From contig JAJDTB010000006.1 of the NCBI GenBank assembly GCA_022827345.1, forward strand, positions 1 through 64,000: a stretch of DNA of 64,000 nucleotides. The letters run 5' to 3'. A program made the translations under genes and the position numbers. The notes under the pieces are model-generated. The model was not told the DNA's origin, did no database searches, and saw nothing but the letters and a program-made list of their open reading frames with translations. Source of the DNA: Gemmatimonadota bacterium (lineage in GTDB: Bacteria > Gemmatimonadota > Gemmatimonadetes > Longimicrobiales > Gaopeijiaceae). Within the stretch, counting starts at the first letter, position 1; each line of letters starts with the position of its first letter. Positions 1-8,209 of the stretch are shown here, one piece after another.

Positions 1-912
1 CGCCGCGTCCAGCGCGGCGACGGCTCCCGAGGCGGTGCAGCACTCGTAGGCGGGGTCGCCGGAGACGACGACCTCCCACGACGAGATGGGGACGAAGAGG
101 CGACCGTCGTGCAGCGCCGGGCTCCCGGTGGTGTTCGAGGTGGAGTGCCACCCGACGTGGTACTTCCAGAGCAGCTCGCCGGTGGCCGCGTCGAGTGCGT
201 AGGCGTTGGTGCGGAAATCGACGAAAAACGCCGCCGTCCGCCCCTCCGGCCCCTCTCCCGCCACCACCGCCCCCCGCACGGCCGCGTCGGCCTCGAAGCT
301 CCAGCGCACGCACCCGGTGGCGGCGTCGAGGGCCAGCACCTCGCCGAAGGGTCCGCCCACGAGCACGGCGTCGCCGATCACGGTGGGCTTGGTGCGCGCC
401 TCGGCCGCGTCCGGAAAGGCGAAGGCCCACTTCAGCGCCAGCTTCGGCACGTCGGCGGCGCTCAGCCCCGCCATCTCCGCCGTCTGGAACCCGGTGGCCT
501 GAAGGTTGCCGCCCCATCCCATCGACGAGACGGCGTCGAGATCCGGCTCCGGCAACCCCCGATTCGCGCAGAACGCCGACTCGGGCAGCATCTCGCGCGC
601 GTATTGGCGCCCGGTCAGGTACTCGGCCAGCCGGATGCGCTGCTCCGGCGTGAGATCGGCGCCCTCCGCCTGCATCACCCCGTCCTCGAGCGAAGCCACG
701 ATCGCGCGCGGCGACAGCTCCCTGAGCATCATGACCCCGGGCGTGCGGTCCTCACCGGCGGCGGTGTGGCAGGTCGCGCAGGCGTCCGCGAAGAGCGCGG
801 CCTCGGCTTCGCTGTCCGGCTGCTCCCGCTCCTGGGCACCGGCGGGAAGCCAGCCGGCCCAGGCGGCCAGGCTCATCGCGGCCCCCATCGTGAACGATCC
901 GGACATTCTCAT
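1..912 (-). CDS. PQQ-dependent quinoprotein dehydrogenase with N-terminal cytochrome c (partial)
   Basis: The frame is open from an ATG at 912 to the window edge, so the C-terminus is missing (304 codons seen). The product begins with a signal peptide ending near GAQ (about residue 27). A cytochrome c heme site follows, Cys45-Ala-Thr-Cys48-His49, then a quinoprotein beta-propeller with blades such as residues reading LALDAATGCVRW. This order, heme domain first, and the MGWGG..LQATGFQ stretch resemble polyvinyl-alcohol-dehydrogenase-like PQQ enzymes, which oxidise alcohols in the periplasm and pass electrons to the heme. AAAGG lies about 8 nt upstream of the ATG. It diverges from the amidohydrolase at 1029. 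The substrate cannot be told from sequence. Confidence 0.8.
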   Translation of the reverse strand, partial: MRMSGSFTMGAAMSLAAWAGWLPAGAQEREQPDSEAEAALFADACATCHTAAGEDRTPGVMMLRELSPRAIVASLEDGVMQAEGADLTPEQRIRLAEYLTGRQYAREMLPESAFCANRGLPEPDLDAVSSMGWGGNLQATGFQTAEMAGLSAADVPKLALKWAFAFPDAAEARTKPTVIGDAVLVGGPFGEVLALDAATGCVRWSFEADAAVRGAVVAGEGPEGRTAAFFVDFRTNAYALDAATGELLWKYHVGWHSTSNTTGSPALHDGRLFVPISSWEVVVSGDPAYECCTASGAVAALDAA

Positions 913-1028
913 GCAGCGCACCTTTCGCGGACTCCACGCGACCCGGCGACTTGCTCGCGCCCCCGTTCCGGGCGCAACCTTGGCCACCGCGTCCTTTCCC
1001 CCGAAACATCGCAGCCGGGGTCAAACCC

Positions 1029-2765
1029 ATGAGAAGATCCACTCCCCTCCTCCTTGCCGCCACCCTCGCCTGCGGCACCCCCACCCCCGACGCTCCCGCC
1101 GATCTCATCCTCGCTGGCGGCCCCGTCATCACCCTCGACGCCGACAGCCGCGTCGCCGAAGCGGTCGCCATCCGCGGCCCCCACGTCGTCGCCGTCGGCA
1201 CCGCCGCCGACATCGACGCTCTCGCCGGTCCCGCAACCCGCCGCGTCGACCTCGCCGGCCGCGCCGTCACGCCCGGCCTGATGGACGCGCACGTCCACTT
1301 CGCCAGCGGCGGCGTCAGCATGCTCTACACCCTCGACCTCAGCTACCCCAACGTCGAGAGCATTGCCGACGTCCAGGCAGCGGTCGCCGAACAGGCCGGC
1401 CGCCTGGGCGACGGCGAGTGGGTGCGGGGCAGGGGCTGGGACGAGGGCAAGCTGGCCGAACTCCGCTACATCCTGGCCTCCGATCTCGACGCCGTCGTCG
1501 CCGACCGGCCCGTCTGGCTCTCCCACACGATGGGCCACTACGGCGCGGCCAACTCCCTCGCGCTCGAAATGGCCGGCATCACCGCCGATACCCCCGACCC
1601 GCCCGGCGGCACCATCGACCGCGACGCCGACGGCCAGCCCACCGGCGTCCTCAAGGAGTCGGCCCAGGGGCTGGTGTCGCGGCTGATTCCCGGCCTCGGA
1701 CCCGACGAGCAGCGGGCCGGCATCCACGCCCTCGCCGACGCCTTCAACGCGGAGTGCATGACCGGCGGCAAGGATCCGGGCATTGGCCAGCGCACCTGGG
1801 AGGCATACCAGGATGTGCAGGAAGCAGGGGATTTGAGCGTGAGGATCTTCGCGCTGTGGCGCGCCCGCGACGGATCCGTCGATGAGGTCCAGGCCTGGGC
1901 GGAAGAGCTCGCCGCCTTCACGCGGCCCTACGAGTCGACCGGCGACGACCACCTCATCTCGGGCGGCGTCAAGCTCTACATCGACGGCAGCGGGGGCGCG
2001 CGCACCGCCTGGCTCCACGAAGACTGGAACCGCGATCACACGGGGATTGACACCGGCAACCGCGGCTATCCCACCATGGACCCCGACGAACTGCGCCGCC
2101 GCTTCCGCGCCTATCACGACGCCGGCCTGCACGTCAGCATCCACTCCATCGGCGACCGCGCCATCGACTGGACGATGGACAGCTTCGTCGAGGCGCTCGA
2201 GGCGACGCCCACCCGCGGCCTCCGCCACGGCATCATCCATTCCAACATCCCCTCCGACCGCGCGCTCGACCTCATGGCCGAGCTGCAGCGCGACTGGGAG
2301 GCCGGCTACCCCGAGCCGTCGCCCACCTTCACCTGGTGGATCGGCGACACCTACGCAGGCAACTTCGGCCCCGAGCGGGCGCTGCGGCTCAACCCGTTCC
2401 GGTCATACCAGGAGCGGGGCATGATCTGGGCGAGCGGCTCCGACTTCTCCGTCACCCCCTTCCCGGCGCGGTACGGCGTCTGGTCCTCGGTGGCCCGCCA
2501 GCCCCTGCTGGGCGTCTACGGGGAGCAGCCCTACGGCACCGACGAGTCCGTGGATGCGGAGACCGCCCTGCGCTCCTTCACCACCTGGGTCGCCCACCAG
2601 ATGTTCCTGGAGGACAAGGTGGGGACGATCGAGCCGGGCATGTACGCCGACCTGGCCGTGTGGGACCGGAATCCGCTCGCGGTGGAGACCCCCGCGCTCC
2701 GCGACATGGCCTGCGAGATGACCGTGTTCAACGGGGATGTGGTGTACGAGCGCGAGGCCGGCTGA
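1029..2765 (+). CDS. Amidohydrolase family lipoprotein (YtcJ-like)
   Basis: The product has 578 residues. The ATG at 1029 places a lipoprotein signal peptide at the N-terminus (lipobox ATLAC, lipidated Cys near residue 15), which favours it over the upstream in-frame start at 951. The fold is a metal-dependent amidohydrolase of the YtcJ/amidohydrolase_3 type. The first metal motif HVHF follows MDA near residue 80, a long TIM-barrel insert follows, and the C-terminus has the usual GTIEPGMYADLAVWDRNP beta-sandwich signature. Such enzymes hydrolyse amide or cyclic C-N bonds; the substrate is unknown. A compound hairpin at 2838-2882 follows the gene. Two other secreted amidohydrolases are in this window (34339-35769 and 37114-38496). 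Confidence 0.85.
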   Translation: MRRSTPLLLAATLACGTPTPDAPADLILAGGPVITLDADSRVAEAVAIRGPHVVAVGTAADIDALAGPATRRVDLAGRAVTPGLMDAHVHFASGGVSMLYTLDLSYPNVESIADVQAAVAEQAGRLGDGEWVRGRGWDEGKLAELRYILASDLDAVVADRPVWLSHTMGHYGAANSLALEMAGITADTPDPPGGTIDRDADGQPTGVLKESAQGLVSRLIPGLGPDEQRAGIHALADAFNAECMTGGKDPGIGQRTWEAYQDVQEAGDLSVRIFALWRARDGSVDEVQAWAEELAAFTRPYESTGDDHLISGGVKLYIDGSGGARTAWLHEDWNRDHTGIDTGNRGYPTMDPDELRRRFRAYHDAGLHVSIHSIGDRAIDWTMDSFVEALEATPTRGLRHGIIHSNIPSDRALDLMAELQRDWEAGYPEPSPTFTWWIGDTYAGNFGPERALRLNPFRSYQERGMIWASGSDFSVTPFPARYGVWSSVARQPLLGVYGEQPYGTDESVDAETALRSFTTWVAHQMFLEDKVGTIEPGMYADLAVWDRNPLAVETPALRDMACEMTVFNGDVVYEREAG

Positions 2766-2837
2766 TCCGTGTTCCGGATGATGCGGGACTCCACGCGAGC
2801 GCGCTGAGCCCGCTGGCCGGACCCGTCTGTCAACGCA

Positions 2838-2882
2838 AAGCCCCCGCAGATACAGGGTGGGACCCTGGACCTGCGGGGGCTT
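2838..2882. terminator. Compound hairpin, likely bidirectional terminator
   Basis: A perfect 12-bp stem (2838-2849 with 2871-2882, arm AAGCCCCCGCAG) encloses a second 6-bp stem (CAGGGT/ACCCTG, loop GGG). It lies 72 nt after the + strand amidohydrolase and about 65 nt after the - strand micro-ORF at 2948-3010, so it could end transcription from both sides. The T tracts on both sides are poor, so this is inferred from position and stability only. Confidence 0.6.
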
Positions 2883-2947
2883 GCTTCAACCTGCCGCAAC
2901 CCGGCGCGAAGACCGCTTACGGCGCGAAGGTTTGGATCGTGTTCGGC

Positions 2948-3010
2948 TTAGTTGCCGAAGCGGCGATCGCTTGCCCTTGCCGGGTTGGGCTGGGTACTGG
3001 GACTAGACAA
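2948..3010 (-). CDS. Candidate 20-residue micro-ORF with a near-ideal ribosome binding site
   Basis: A TTG start at 3010 lies 7 nt after AGGAGG. The surrounding sequence (3013-3025, minus strand AAAGGAGGTGATC) is a 13-nt perfect complement to the 3' tail of 16S rRNA. The ORF runs 20 codons to TAA and encodes a polar, Ser/Pro/Arg-rich peptide ending RRFGN, with no membrane segment or recognised family. A weak promoter-like pair lies upstream and a strong hairpin lies downstream, so this could be an independent small gene or the tail of the M50 transcript. Coding function is inferred from the ribosome binding site alone. Confidence 0.4.
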   Translation of the reverse strand: MSSPSTQPNPARASDRRFGN

Positions 3011-3121
3011 GAGATCACCTCCTTTTTTTGGGTTGGACATCGGGCGGGACACCAAGTCCAGCTCGAAACCGTCCGCCACTCATGGCTTCCGGGTATGGAC
3101 CCGCATGAGGGTCGACTCCAA

Positions 3122-3149
3122 TGTATACAGGACGGGGTGTGCGGAGCAA
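3122..3149 (-). promoter_or_regulatory. Weak sigma70-like promoter for the micro-ORF
   Basis: On the minus strand TTGCTC (3149-3144) is followed after 16 nt by TATACA (3127-3122), about 110 nt upstream of the micro-ORF start. The -35 match is partial. The rest of 2766-3205, a 440-nt stretch with no long gene, shows nothing else recognisable. Confidence 0.25.
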
Positions 3150-3205
3150 GACGTTTGTTTACGGGGTCCGGGACGACGGGTCGCGGGCCCTCGTTGACGT
3201 CCCCC

Positions 3206-3892
3206 TCAAGCCGCCTTGTACGCCCTCCGGAACGCCAGCGCGCTCACCACCACTGCCACCGCGATCCAGATCACCCCCCAGGTCATCGTCGGCACCCCCG
3301 TCAGATCCGCCAGCATGGCCGCGTCGGATTCGAGGTGGGGCCGGTCGAGCACGTCGCTCTTGATGTCGAGGATCGCGTACAGGCAGCTCGTCAGCCCCAG
3401 CGCCGTCAGCAGCACCCGGCTGACTCCGGCGCCGAGCTTGCGGCCCGCGATCATGAGCACCGCGCCGAACGCCAGGCCGAAGGCGAGGCCGAAGCCGTTG
3501 CGTACATAGAGCGCCGTGAGGACGACCACCAGCAGGCCCACCACAAAGACCAGCGCCTGATTGGGAATGCGGCGCACCCCCGTGGCCGCGAGGAGCACCA
3601 CGCCCCACAGCAGGCTCCCCAGATAGCCGGCCGACAGCGTGATGAACGCGTTGCCGCCCCCGCAGTAGCACGCTCCGCCCTGGTAGGGATCGAGGACGAT
3701 GCGCTCGATCGTGCCGCCCGTGGCGAGCGACGCGATCCCGTGGCTGATCTCGTGGAGCATGACCACGAAGATCTTCAGCGGATAGATGGCGGGCGTGTTC
3801 CAGAGGAGCCACAGCGCGACGAAATAGAGAGAGAACCCCGCGAGGAAGGTGAGCTTCCGCTTCGCGGTGGATGCTTGCATGTCTTCAGCCAT
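3206..3892 (-). CDS. M50-family membrane metallopeptidase-like protein
   Basis: The product has 228 residues and about six hydrophobic segments. The HExxH zinc motif His47-Glu-Ile-Ser-His51 lies in an early membrane segment (VMLHEISHGIA), as in M50B-like site-2-protease relatives. A Cys-rich CYCGGGN loop follows near residue 74. The family cleaves or processes substrates within the membrane, but many short M50B-like members have no known target. The short MAEDMQAS leader is polar and lacks a signal peptide. The gene stands alone, transcribed away from the TlpA-like gene at 4041. The 3' flank contains the micro-ORF at 2948. Confidence 0.75.
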   Translation of the reverse strand: MAEDMQASTAKRKLTFLAGFSLYFVALWLLWNTPAIYPLKIFVVMLHEISHGIASLATGGTIERIVLDPYQGGACYCGGGNAFITLSAGYLGSLLWGVVLLAATGVRRIPNQALVFVVGLLVVVLTALYVRNGFGLAFGLAFGAVLMIAGRKLGAGVSRVLLTALGLTSCLYAILDIKSDVLDRPHLESDAAMLADLTGVPTMTWGVIWIAVAVVVSALAFRRAYKAA

Positions 3893-4040
3893 GGATTGGC
3901 TCCGTGTCCAGAGATCGAGTCACTGGAATATGATACGCGTGCGGAGTGCCGAGGGTTGCGCCCGACCTTCATTATTGGCGGACGCGTCGTGCTTGGGTAG
4001 CTTGGTCACCGTGTCCCGCCGTCATTCTGGAGGATGCCCC

Positions 4041-4565
4041 GTGAAGAAAAGCACCGCACTCCCGGCCCTGTTGCTCTGCGCGCTCGCCTGTGAAGTGCCG
4101 GATGTTCGCGTGCCGGAGGTGGGAGGGGCTGCGCCGCCGTTCACGGCCGTGACGATGGACGGGGAAGAGGTGGCGGCCGCGGACCTGCGGGGCACGCCGT
4201 ACATGCTCAACATCTGGGCGACGTGGTGCGCGCCCTGCCGGCAGGAGATGCCCGAGCTGCAGGAACTCCACGACACCTATGCGGAGCAGGGCTTCCGGGT
4301 GGTCGGCGTGAGCGTGGACGACCGCGGGGCCACCGACCAGATCCAGGCGTTCATCGAGGAGATCGACATCTCGTTCCCGATCTACCACGACCCCACCTGG
4401 GAGATCATGGAGTCGTACCTGCTGCTCGGCCTGCCGGGGAGCTTCCTGATCGACTCCGAGGGCGTGATCGCGCGCAAGTGGACCGGGCCCTTCCGGCCGA
4501 TGGAAGAGGATGTGCAGCGCGACGTGCGTGCGCTGTTGTCCGGCGAGTCGGCTGCACAGCCCTGA
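4041..4565 (+). CDS. TlpA-family thiol:disulfide oxidoreductase, lipoprotein
   Basis: The product has 174 residues. The GTG at 4041 is chosen because GGAGG (4029-4033) sits 7 nt upstream and because it gives a clean lipoprotein signal (CALAC). The mature part is a TlpA/ResA-type thioredoxin fold with active site Cys63-Ala-Pro-Cys66 in WATWCAPCRQEM and the cis-Pro region LLGLPGSFLIDSEG. The family reduces disulfides of periplasmic proteins, often apocytochromes or copper proteins, using electrons from CcdA/DsbD. A CcdA homologue is present far away at 62263. The next gene, a permease, starts 63 nt later and may be co-transcribed. Confidence 0.88.
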   Translation: MKKSTALPALLLCALACEVPDVRVPEVGGAAPPFTAVTMDGEEVAAADLRGTPYMLNIWATWCAPCRQEMPELQELHDTYAEQGFRVVGVSVDDRGATDQIQAFIEEIDISFPIYHDPTWEIMESYLLLGLPGSFLIDSEGVIARKWTGPFRPMEEDVQRDVRALLSGESAAQP

Positions 4566-4628
4566 CGTTCCATTCGCCGCGCCGGTTGCCATCGCCGATG
4601 CTGACTCCCGTCGGGACTGCGCCATCCC

Positions 4629-6869
4629 GTGAAGCCTGAGCCGCCAGGGTCGCATCCCTCCGGGGGGGAGGATGAGCCGCAGGTCGTCGTAGCCGGGCTG
4701 AGCCGCGACCTGGGACTGGTCTCCGCGCTGGCGATCGGGACCGGCACCATGATCGCCGCCGGGATCTTCACGCTGTCGGGGCTGGCGGTGGGATACGTGG
4801 GTAGCGCGGCCATCGTGTCCTTCCTGCTGGCGGCGCTCGTCGCGGCCTTCACCGCGCTCACCTACTGCGAGTTCACCTCGATCTACCCCTTCTCGGGCGA
4901 AGGCTACCTCTACGCGCGCAAGACCTTCCCGCCGCTGCTGGCCTACCTGGTCGGCTGGTGCATCCTGCTGGGCTATGCGTCTTCATGCGCGTTCTACATC
5001 GCGAGTCTCTCGACCTACTTCAACGAGTTCGTCTGGCACGCGCCCGTGGCTGCACTCCCGGGGCTCGTGTTCCTGGCCGCGCTCACGCTCCTGAACATCA
5101 AGGGGACGAAGGAGAGCGGGACCTTCCAGGTCGTTGTCACGGTCGCCAAGATCGCGCTCCTGGTGTGGTTCATCGCGGGGGGGCTGGGCGGCTTCGACAC
5201 CGCCGCCATCACCGAGCGCTTCAGCAACGACCTCCCGATGATCGCGTCCACCGCCGCGCTCGTCTTCATCACCTTCTTCGGGTTCTCGGCGATCGCGGCG
5301 TCGGCCGGCGAGGTCATCAACCCCACCAGGACGATCCCGCGCGCGATCTTCATCTCGATGCTGGTGGTCACGGTGCTTTACGCGCTGGTGGTGCTGGTCG
5401 TGGTGGTGGCCGACCTGACCGAGTACACCGAGGCCGCGATGGGCGTGGCCGCGCGGGCCTTCCTGGGACCGATCGGGGGCGCGGTGATCGTGGGCGGCGC
5501 CATCTTCTCGATGATCTCCGCCTCGAACGCGTCGATCCTGGCCGGATCGCGGGTGGCGCTGTCGATGAGCCACCGGCGCCACCTGCCGCGCTTCTTCGGC
5601 CGCATCAGCGCGGGCACGCATACGCCCTTCGTGGCGGTGCTGGCGGCGGGCGCCTCCATCGGCATCTTCGCGCTGCTCCTGCCGCTCGAGGACCTCGCGC
5701 ACTTCGCGAACCTGGTCCTCCTCCTGGCGCTCTGCTTCGTCAACGCGGCGCTGATCGTCCACCGCCGCCGCTTCCCCGACATCGAGCGCCCCTTCCGGGT
5801 GCCGCTGGTGCCGCTCCTGCCGGCGCTGGGGATCGCGGCCAACATCTACCTCGTCCTGCAGATCCCGATGCAGGGGCACATCCAGCCGGTGCTCTTCGCG
5901 ATCCTCGCGCTTCTCATCGGGCTGTTCTGGTACGCCGCCTGGCGCGGCACCCGCTTCGAGGTCCCCGACGCGGCCGGCCCCGAATCGAGAATCGTGGCGC
6001 TGCGCGCCTCTCCGCGCACCGCGCCCTTCCGCATCCTGCTCCCGGTCTACAACCCCCACACGGCCGAGCCGATGTTGCGGATCGCCGCTACTCTGGCGCG
6101 GCACCAGGACGGCGAGATCACCCTGCTGCGCGTGGTGCAGGTCCCCGATCAGCTCCCGCCCGAGATGGCCCGCAAGGCGATCGAGGCCGAGGACGACATA
6201 CTGGAGCGCCTGGCCGCGCTGGAAGGCGAGCTGGACGTTCCCATCACCACCGAGGTGCGGGTGGGGCGCAACGTGGCCCGCGCGATCCTGGAAGCGCAGC
6301 GCGAGGACCGCTCCCACCTCATCGTGCTCGGGTGGAAGGGCTTCACCACCCAGACGCGGCAGATCCTTGGCGAGGTGACGGACGATGTCGTACGGCTCGC
6401 GCGGGCCGACATCATGCTGGTCCGGTTCGGGGCGGAGCGGGCGGTGCCGAGGCGCATCCTTGTGCCCACCGCGGGGAGCGTCCATGCGAGCAAGGCGGTG
6501 GGCTACGCGCTCGGCCTGGCGGAGGGGGGCGGGGGAACGCTGACGGTGGCCGGTGTGGTGCCCCTGAACGCGTCGAAGCGGAAGCGCGCCGCCAAGGAGA
6601 AGTGGCTGGCCGAGGAGCGCGCCGGGATGCCGGAGGATGCGGCGGTCCGGACGCGGATCCTGACCGGGTCCGGCGTGGTGGAGTCGATCGTGGCCGCGGC
6701 GGAGGAGTACGACGCGGTGATGGTGGGGGCCTCGGGGGACAGCTTTTCGAGCCGCATCGTGTTCGGGACGATCCCGGAGCGGGTCGCGCGCGAGGCTCCG
6801 GGGACGGTCATGGTGCTCAAGAGCCACGAACGGGTGAGGGCGTTCATGGGGAGGGTGGCGGCGGATTAG
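4629..6869 (+). CDS. APC-superfamily amino acid permease fused to tandem UspA domains
   Basis: The product has 746 residues with GTG as first codon. Residues about 20-440 form a 12-segment APC transporter, including the substrate-site helix GTGTMIAAGIFTLSG and the FFGFSAIA segment. The C-terminal 290 residues hold two universal stress protein domains (starting FRILLPVYN and RRILVPTAG), each with a Gly-rich nucleotide-site region (VLGWKGF, VGASGDS). Permease-Usp fusions are a known architecture thought to couple transport to nucleotide or stress sensing. The substrate is probably an amino acid or amine. The start is uncertain; no strong ribosome binding site precedes 4629. Confidence 0.88.
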   Translation: MKPEPPGSHPSGGEDEPQVVVAGLSRDLGLVSALAIGTGTMIAAGIFTLSGLAVGYVGSAAIVSFLLAALVAAFTALTYCEFTSIYPFSGEGYLYARKTFPPLLAYLVGWCILLGYASSCAFYIASLSTYFNEFVWHAPVAALPGLVFLAALTLLNIKGTKESGTFQVVVTVAKIALLVWFIAGGLGGFDTAAITERFSNDLPMIASTAALVFITFFGFSAIAASAGEVINPTRTIPRAIFISMLVVTVLYALVVLVVVVADLTEYTEAAMGVAARAFLGPIGGAVIVGGAIFSMISASNASILAGSRVALSMSHRRHLPRFFGRISAGTHTPFVAVLAAGASIGIFALLLPLEDLAHFANLVLLLALCFVNAALIVHRRRFPDIERPFRVPLVPLLPALGIAANIYLVLQIPMQGHIQPVLFAILALLIGLFWYAAWRGTRFEVPDAAGPESRIVALRASPRTAPFRILLPVYNPHTAEPMLRIAATLARHQDGEITLLRVVQVPDQLPPEMARKAIEAEDDILERLAALEGELDVPITTEVRVGRNVARAILEAQREDRSHLIVLGWKGFTTQTRQILGEVTDDVVRLARADIMLVRFGAERAVPRRILVPTAGSVHASKAVGYALGLAEGGGGTLTVAGVVPLNASKRKRAAKEKWLAEERAGMPEDAAVRTRILTGSGVVESIVAAAEEYDAVMVGASGDSFSSRIVFGTIPERVAREAPGTVMVLKSHERVRAFMGRVAAD

Positions 6870-6901
6870 CGTCGTGGCCCGGAATCCCACGCAGGCGCGA
6901 A

Positions 6902-6940
6902 TGTAAAGCAAACATTACATAATGTAATGATTAGTTTACA
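6902..6940. repeat. Tandem dyad element, copy A (two TGTAA-N8-TTACA units)
   Basis: Two 18-bp dyads, at 6902-6919 and 6923-6940, are separated by 3 bp, giving a 21-bp period. Both have perfect TGTAA and TTACA arms. The outer and inner arms also make a large nested palindrome (AATGTAAA at 6900 with TTTACATT at 6935). It is an AT-rich island in 70% GC sequence, between convergent genes, so it is not in a promoter. Four related copies are in the window. Confidence 0.8.
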
Positions 6941-6957
6941 TTGCGAGTAACGCCGCC

Positions 6958-8169
6958 CTATCCCCACACCTCCTCGAACAGCCGCATCCAGTTGCCGCCG
7001 AGGATCTTCGCGACGCGCTCCTCGCCGTGCCCGCGGGCCAGCAGGCCGTCCGCCACCATCTTCATCCGCATGGGGTCGTTGAAGTCCGGGACGAAGAGCA
7101 GCTCGTGTTCACGGGGCGCGCCAATGCCCAGACGCTGGCGCTCGTCGGCGAAACCCTTCAGCGTCGCGCGGTAGGCCTCGTCGTCGATGGTCGGCGTGAT
7201 CGAGTTGTCGGTGCCGATCCCGACGTGGTCCTCCCCGCACACGTTGACCGCGTGCTCGATGTGCCGGAGGAAATCGTCCGCGGTCGCGGGCCCTTCGGCG
7301 TTCAGGAAGGGCATCATGTAGATGCCGATCACGCCGCCCTTGTCGGCCATCGCGCGCAGCTCGGCGTCCTGCTTGCTGCGGGGGTGCTCGTAGACGGCCG
7401 CGCAGCCGGAATGGGTGATCGAGACCGGTCCGGGCGACTGCGCGATCGCCTCGGCGGTGGTGCGCTGGCCGCAGTGGGAGAGATCGACCAGGACGCCGGT
7501 GGCGGCCATGTGGGCGACGAGCTCGCGGCCGAAGTCGGTGAGCCCACCGTTGTCGGGTGACAGGCACCCCTGGCCCACCAGGTTGGGGAGGTTGTAGGTA
7601 AGCTGCACGATCGGCACGCCCATGCCCTGGAACTCGTCCATGCGGGCGAGGTCCGTCCCGAGCATGAAGGTGTCCTGAAAGCCCATGATCAGCGCCAGCT
7701 TGCCGGCGGCTTTCGCGGCCTCGATCTCGGCTGTGGTCGCGGCCATGGCCAGCACGTCGGGGTGCGCCTCGACCTCGCGCTGCCAGTAGGCGAGGTGCTC
7801 GAGCGTGGCGGCGTACGCCGCGTCGGGATCGTCCCCGCCCCCGCTGACCGTGACGTTCACGGCGGTGATGCCCGAGGCGGCCGCGTTGGCCACCATCTCG
7901 CCGGTGAGGGGCTGCCCGATCCGGTCCGGCACGTTGAAGGGGCCGGGGCTCGCCAGCGCGTCGATGACGATGGCGTCGTCGTAGCCCGCCCAGCCCGATC
8001 CGCCGGCCATCGCGTCATCCGAGGGCGCGGCATCCGGGTCGCCGCCGGACCGTTCGCCGCAGGCGGAGATGGCCAGCAAACCGGGCGCCGCGATCATCGT
8101 CTTCGCGAAGCGGCGGCGGGTGAGGGCACCGCGCGCGAGGGCATCCATGGAGTCGCGGGTCGTTGTCAC
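6958..8169 (-). CDS. Secreted M19 membrane dipeptidase (Tat lipoprotein)
   Basis: The product has 403 residues. The GTG at 8169 has AGGAG at the right distance (about 7 nt), better than the longer frame from 8208. The N-terminus has a twin-arginine motif (RRRFAKTMI) and a lipobox (AISAC), so export by Tat and lipid anchoring are likely. The body is a peptidase M19/renal dipeptidase fold with THSGCAAVYEHPRSK and HVGIGTDN metal-site regions. The family cleaves dipeptides, often including D-residues at the C-terminal side. The first metal motif is altered: mature residues read VIDALASPGP where active enzymes usually have DGHxD, so activity is not assured. Two further M19 proteins are at 15046 and 16029. 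Confidence 0.82.
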   Translation of the reverse strand: MTTTRDSMDALARGALTRRRFAKTMIAAPGLLAISACGERSGGDPDAAPSDDAMAGGSGWAGYDDAIVIDALASPGPFNVPDRIGQPLTGEMVANAAASGITAVNVTVSGGGDDPDAAYAATLEHLAYWQREVEAHPDVLAMAATTAEIEAAKAAGKLALIMGFQDTFMLGTDLARMDEFQGMGVPIVQLTYNLPNLVGQGCLSPDNGGLTDFGRELVAHMAATGVLVDLSHCGQRTTAEAIAQSPGPVSITHSGCAAVYEHPRSKQDAELRAMADKGGVIGIYMMPFLNAEGPATADDFLRHIEHAVNVCGEDHVGIGTDNSITPTIDDEAYRATLKGFADERQRLGIGAPREHELLFVPDFNDPMRMKMVADGLLARGHGEERVAKILGGNWMRLFEEVWG

Positions 8170-8209
8170 GGGGAGTCTCCTGTCGCGAATGTGAGAGTGG
8201 ACCCCCACA

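Noticed and set aside
3013-3030. GATCACCTCCTTT on the + strand, like the 3' end of 16S rRNA
   Set aside because: The upstream bases do not match 16S rRNA (no GGTTG or helix 45). It is better read as a strong ribosome binding site on the minus strand.
4950-6911. Long frames on both strands across the permease gene
   Set aside because: They are Arg/Gly/His-rich shadows of the APC-UspA gene with no motifs of their own.
6902-6940. Dyad repeats as a CRISPR array or rho-independent terminators
   Set aside because: There are only two units per site with 3-bp gaps and no spacers, and the stems are AT-rich without T tracts.
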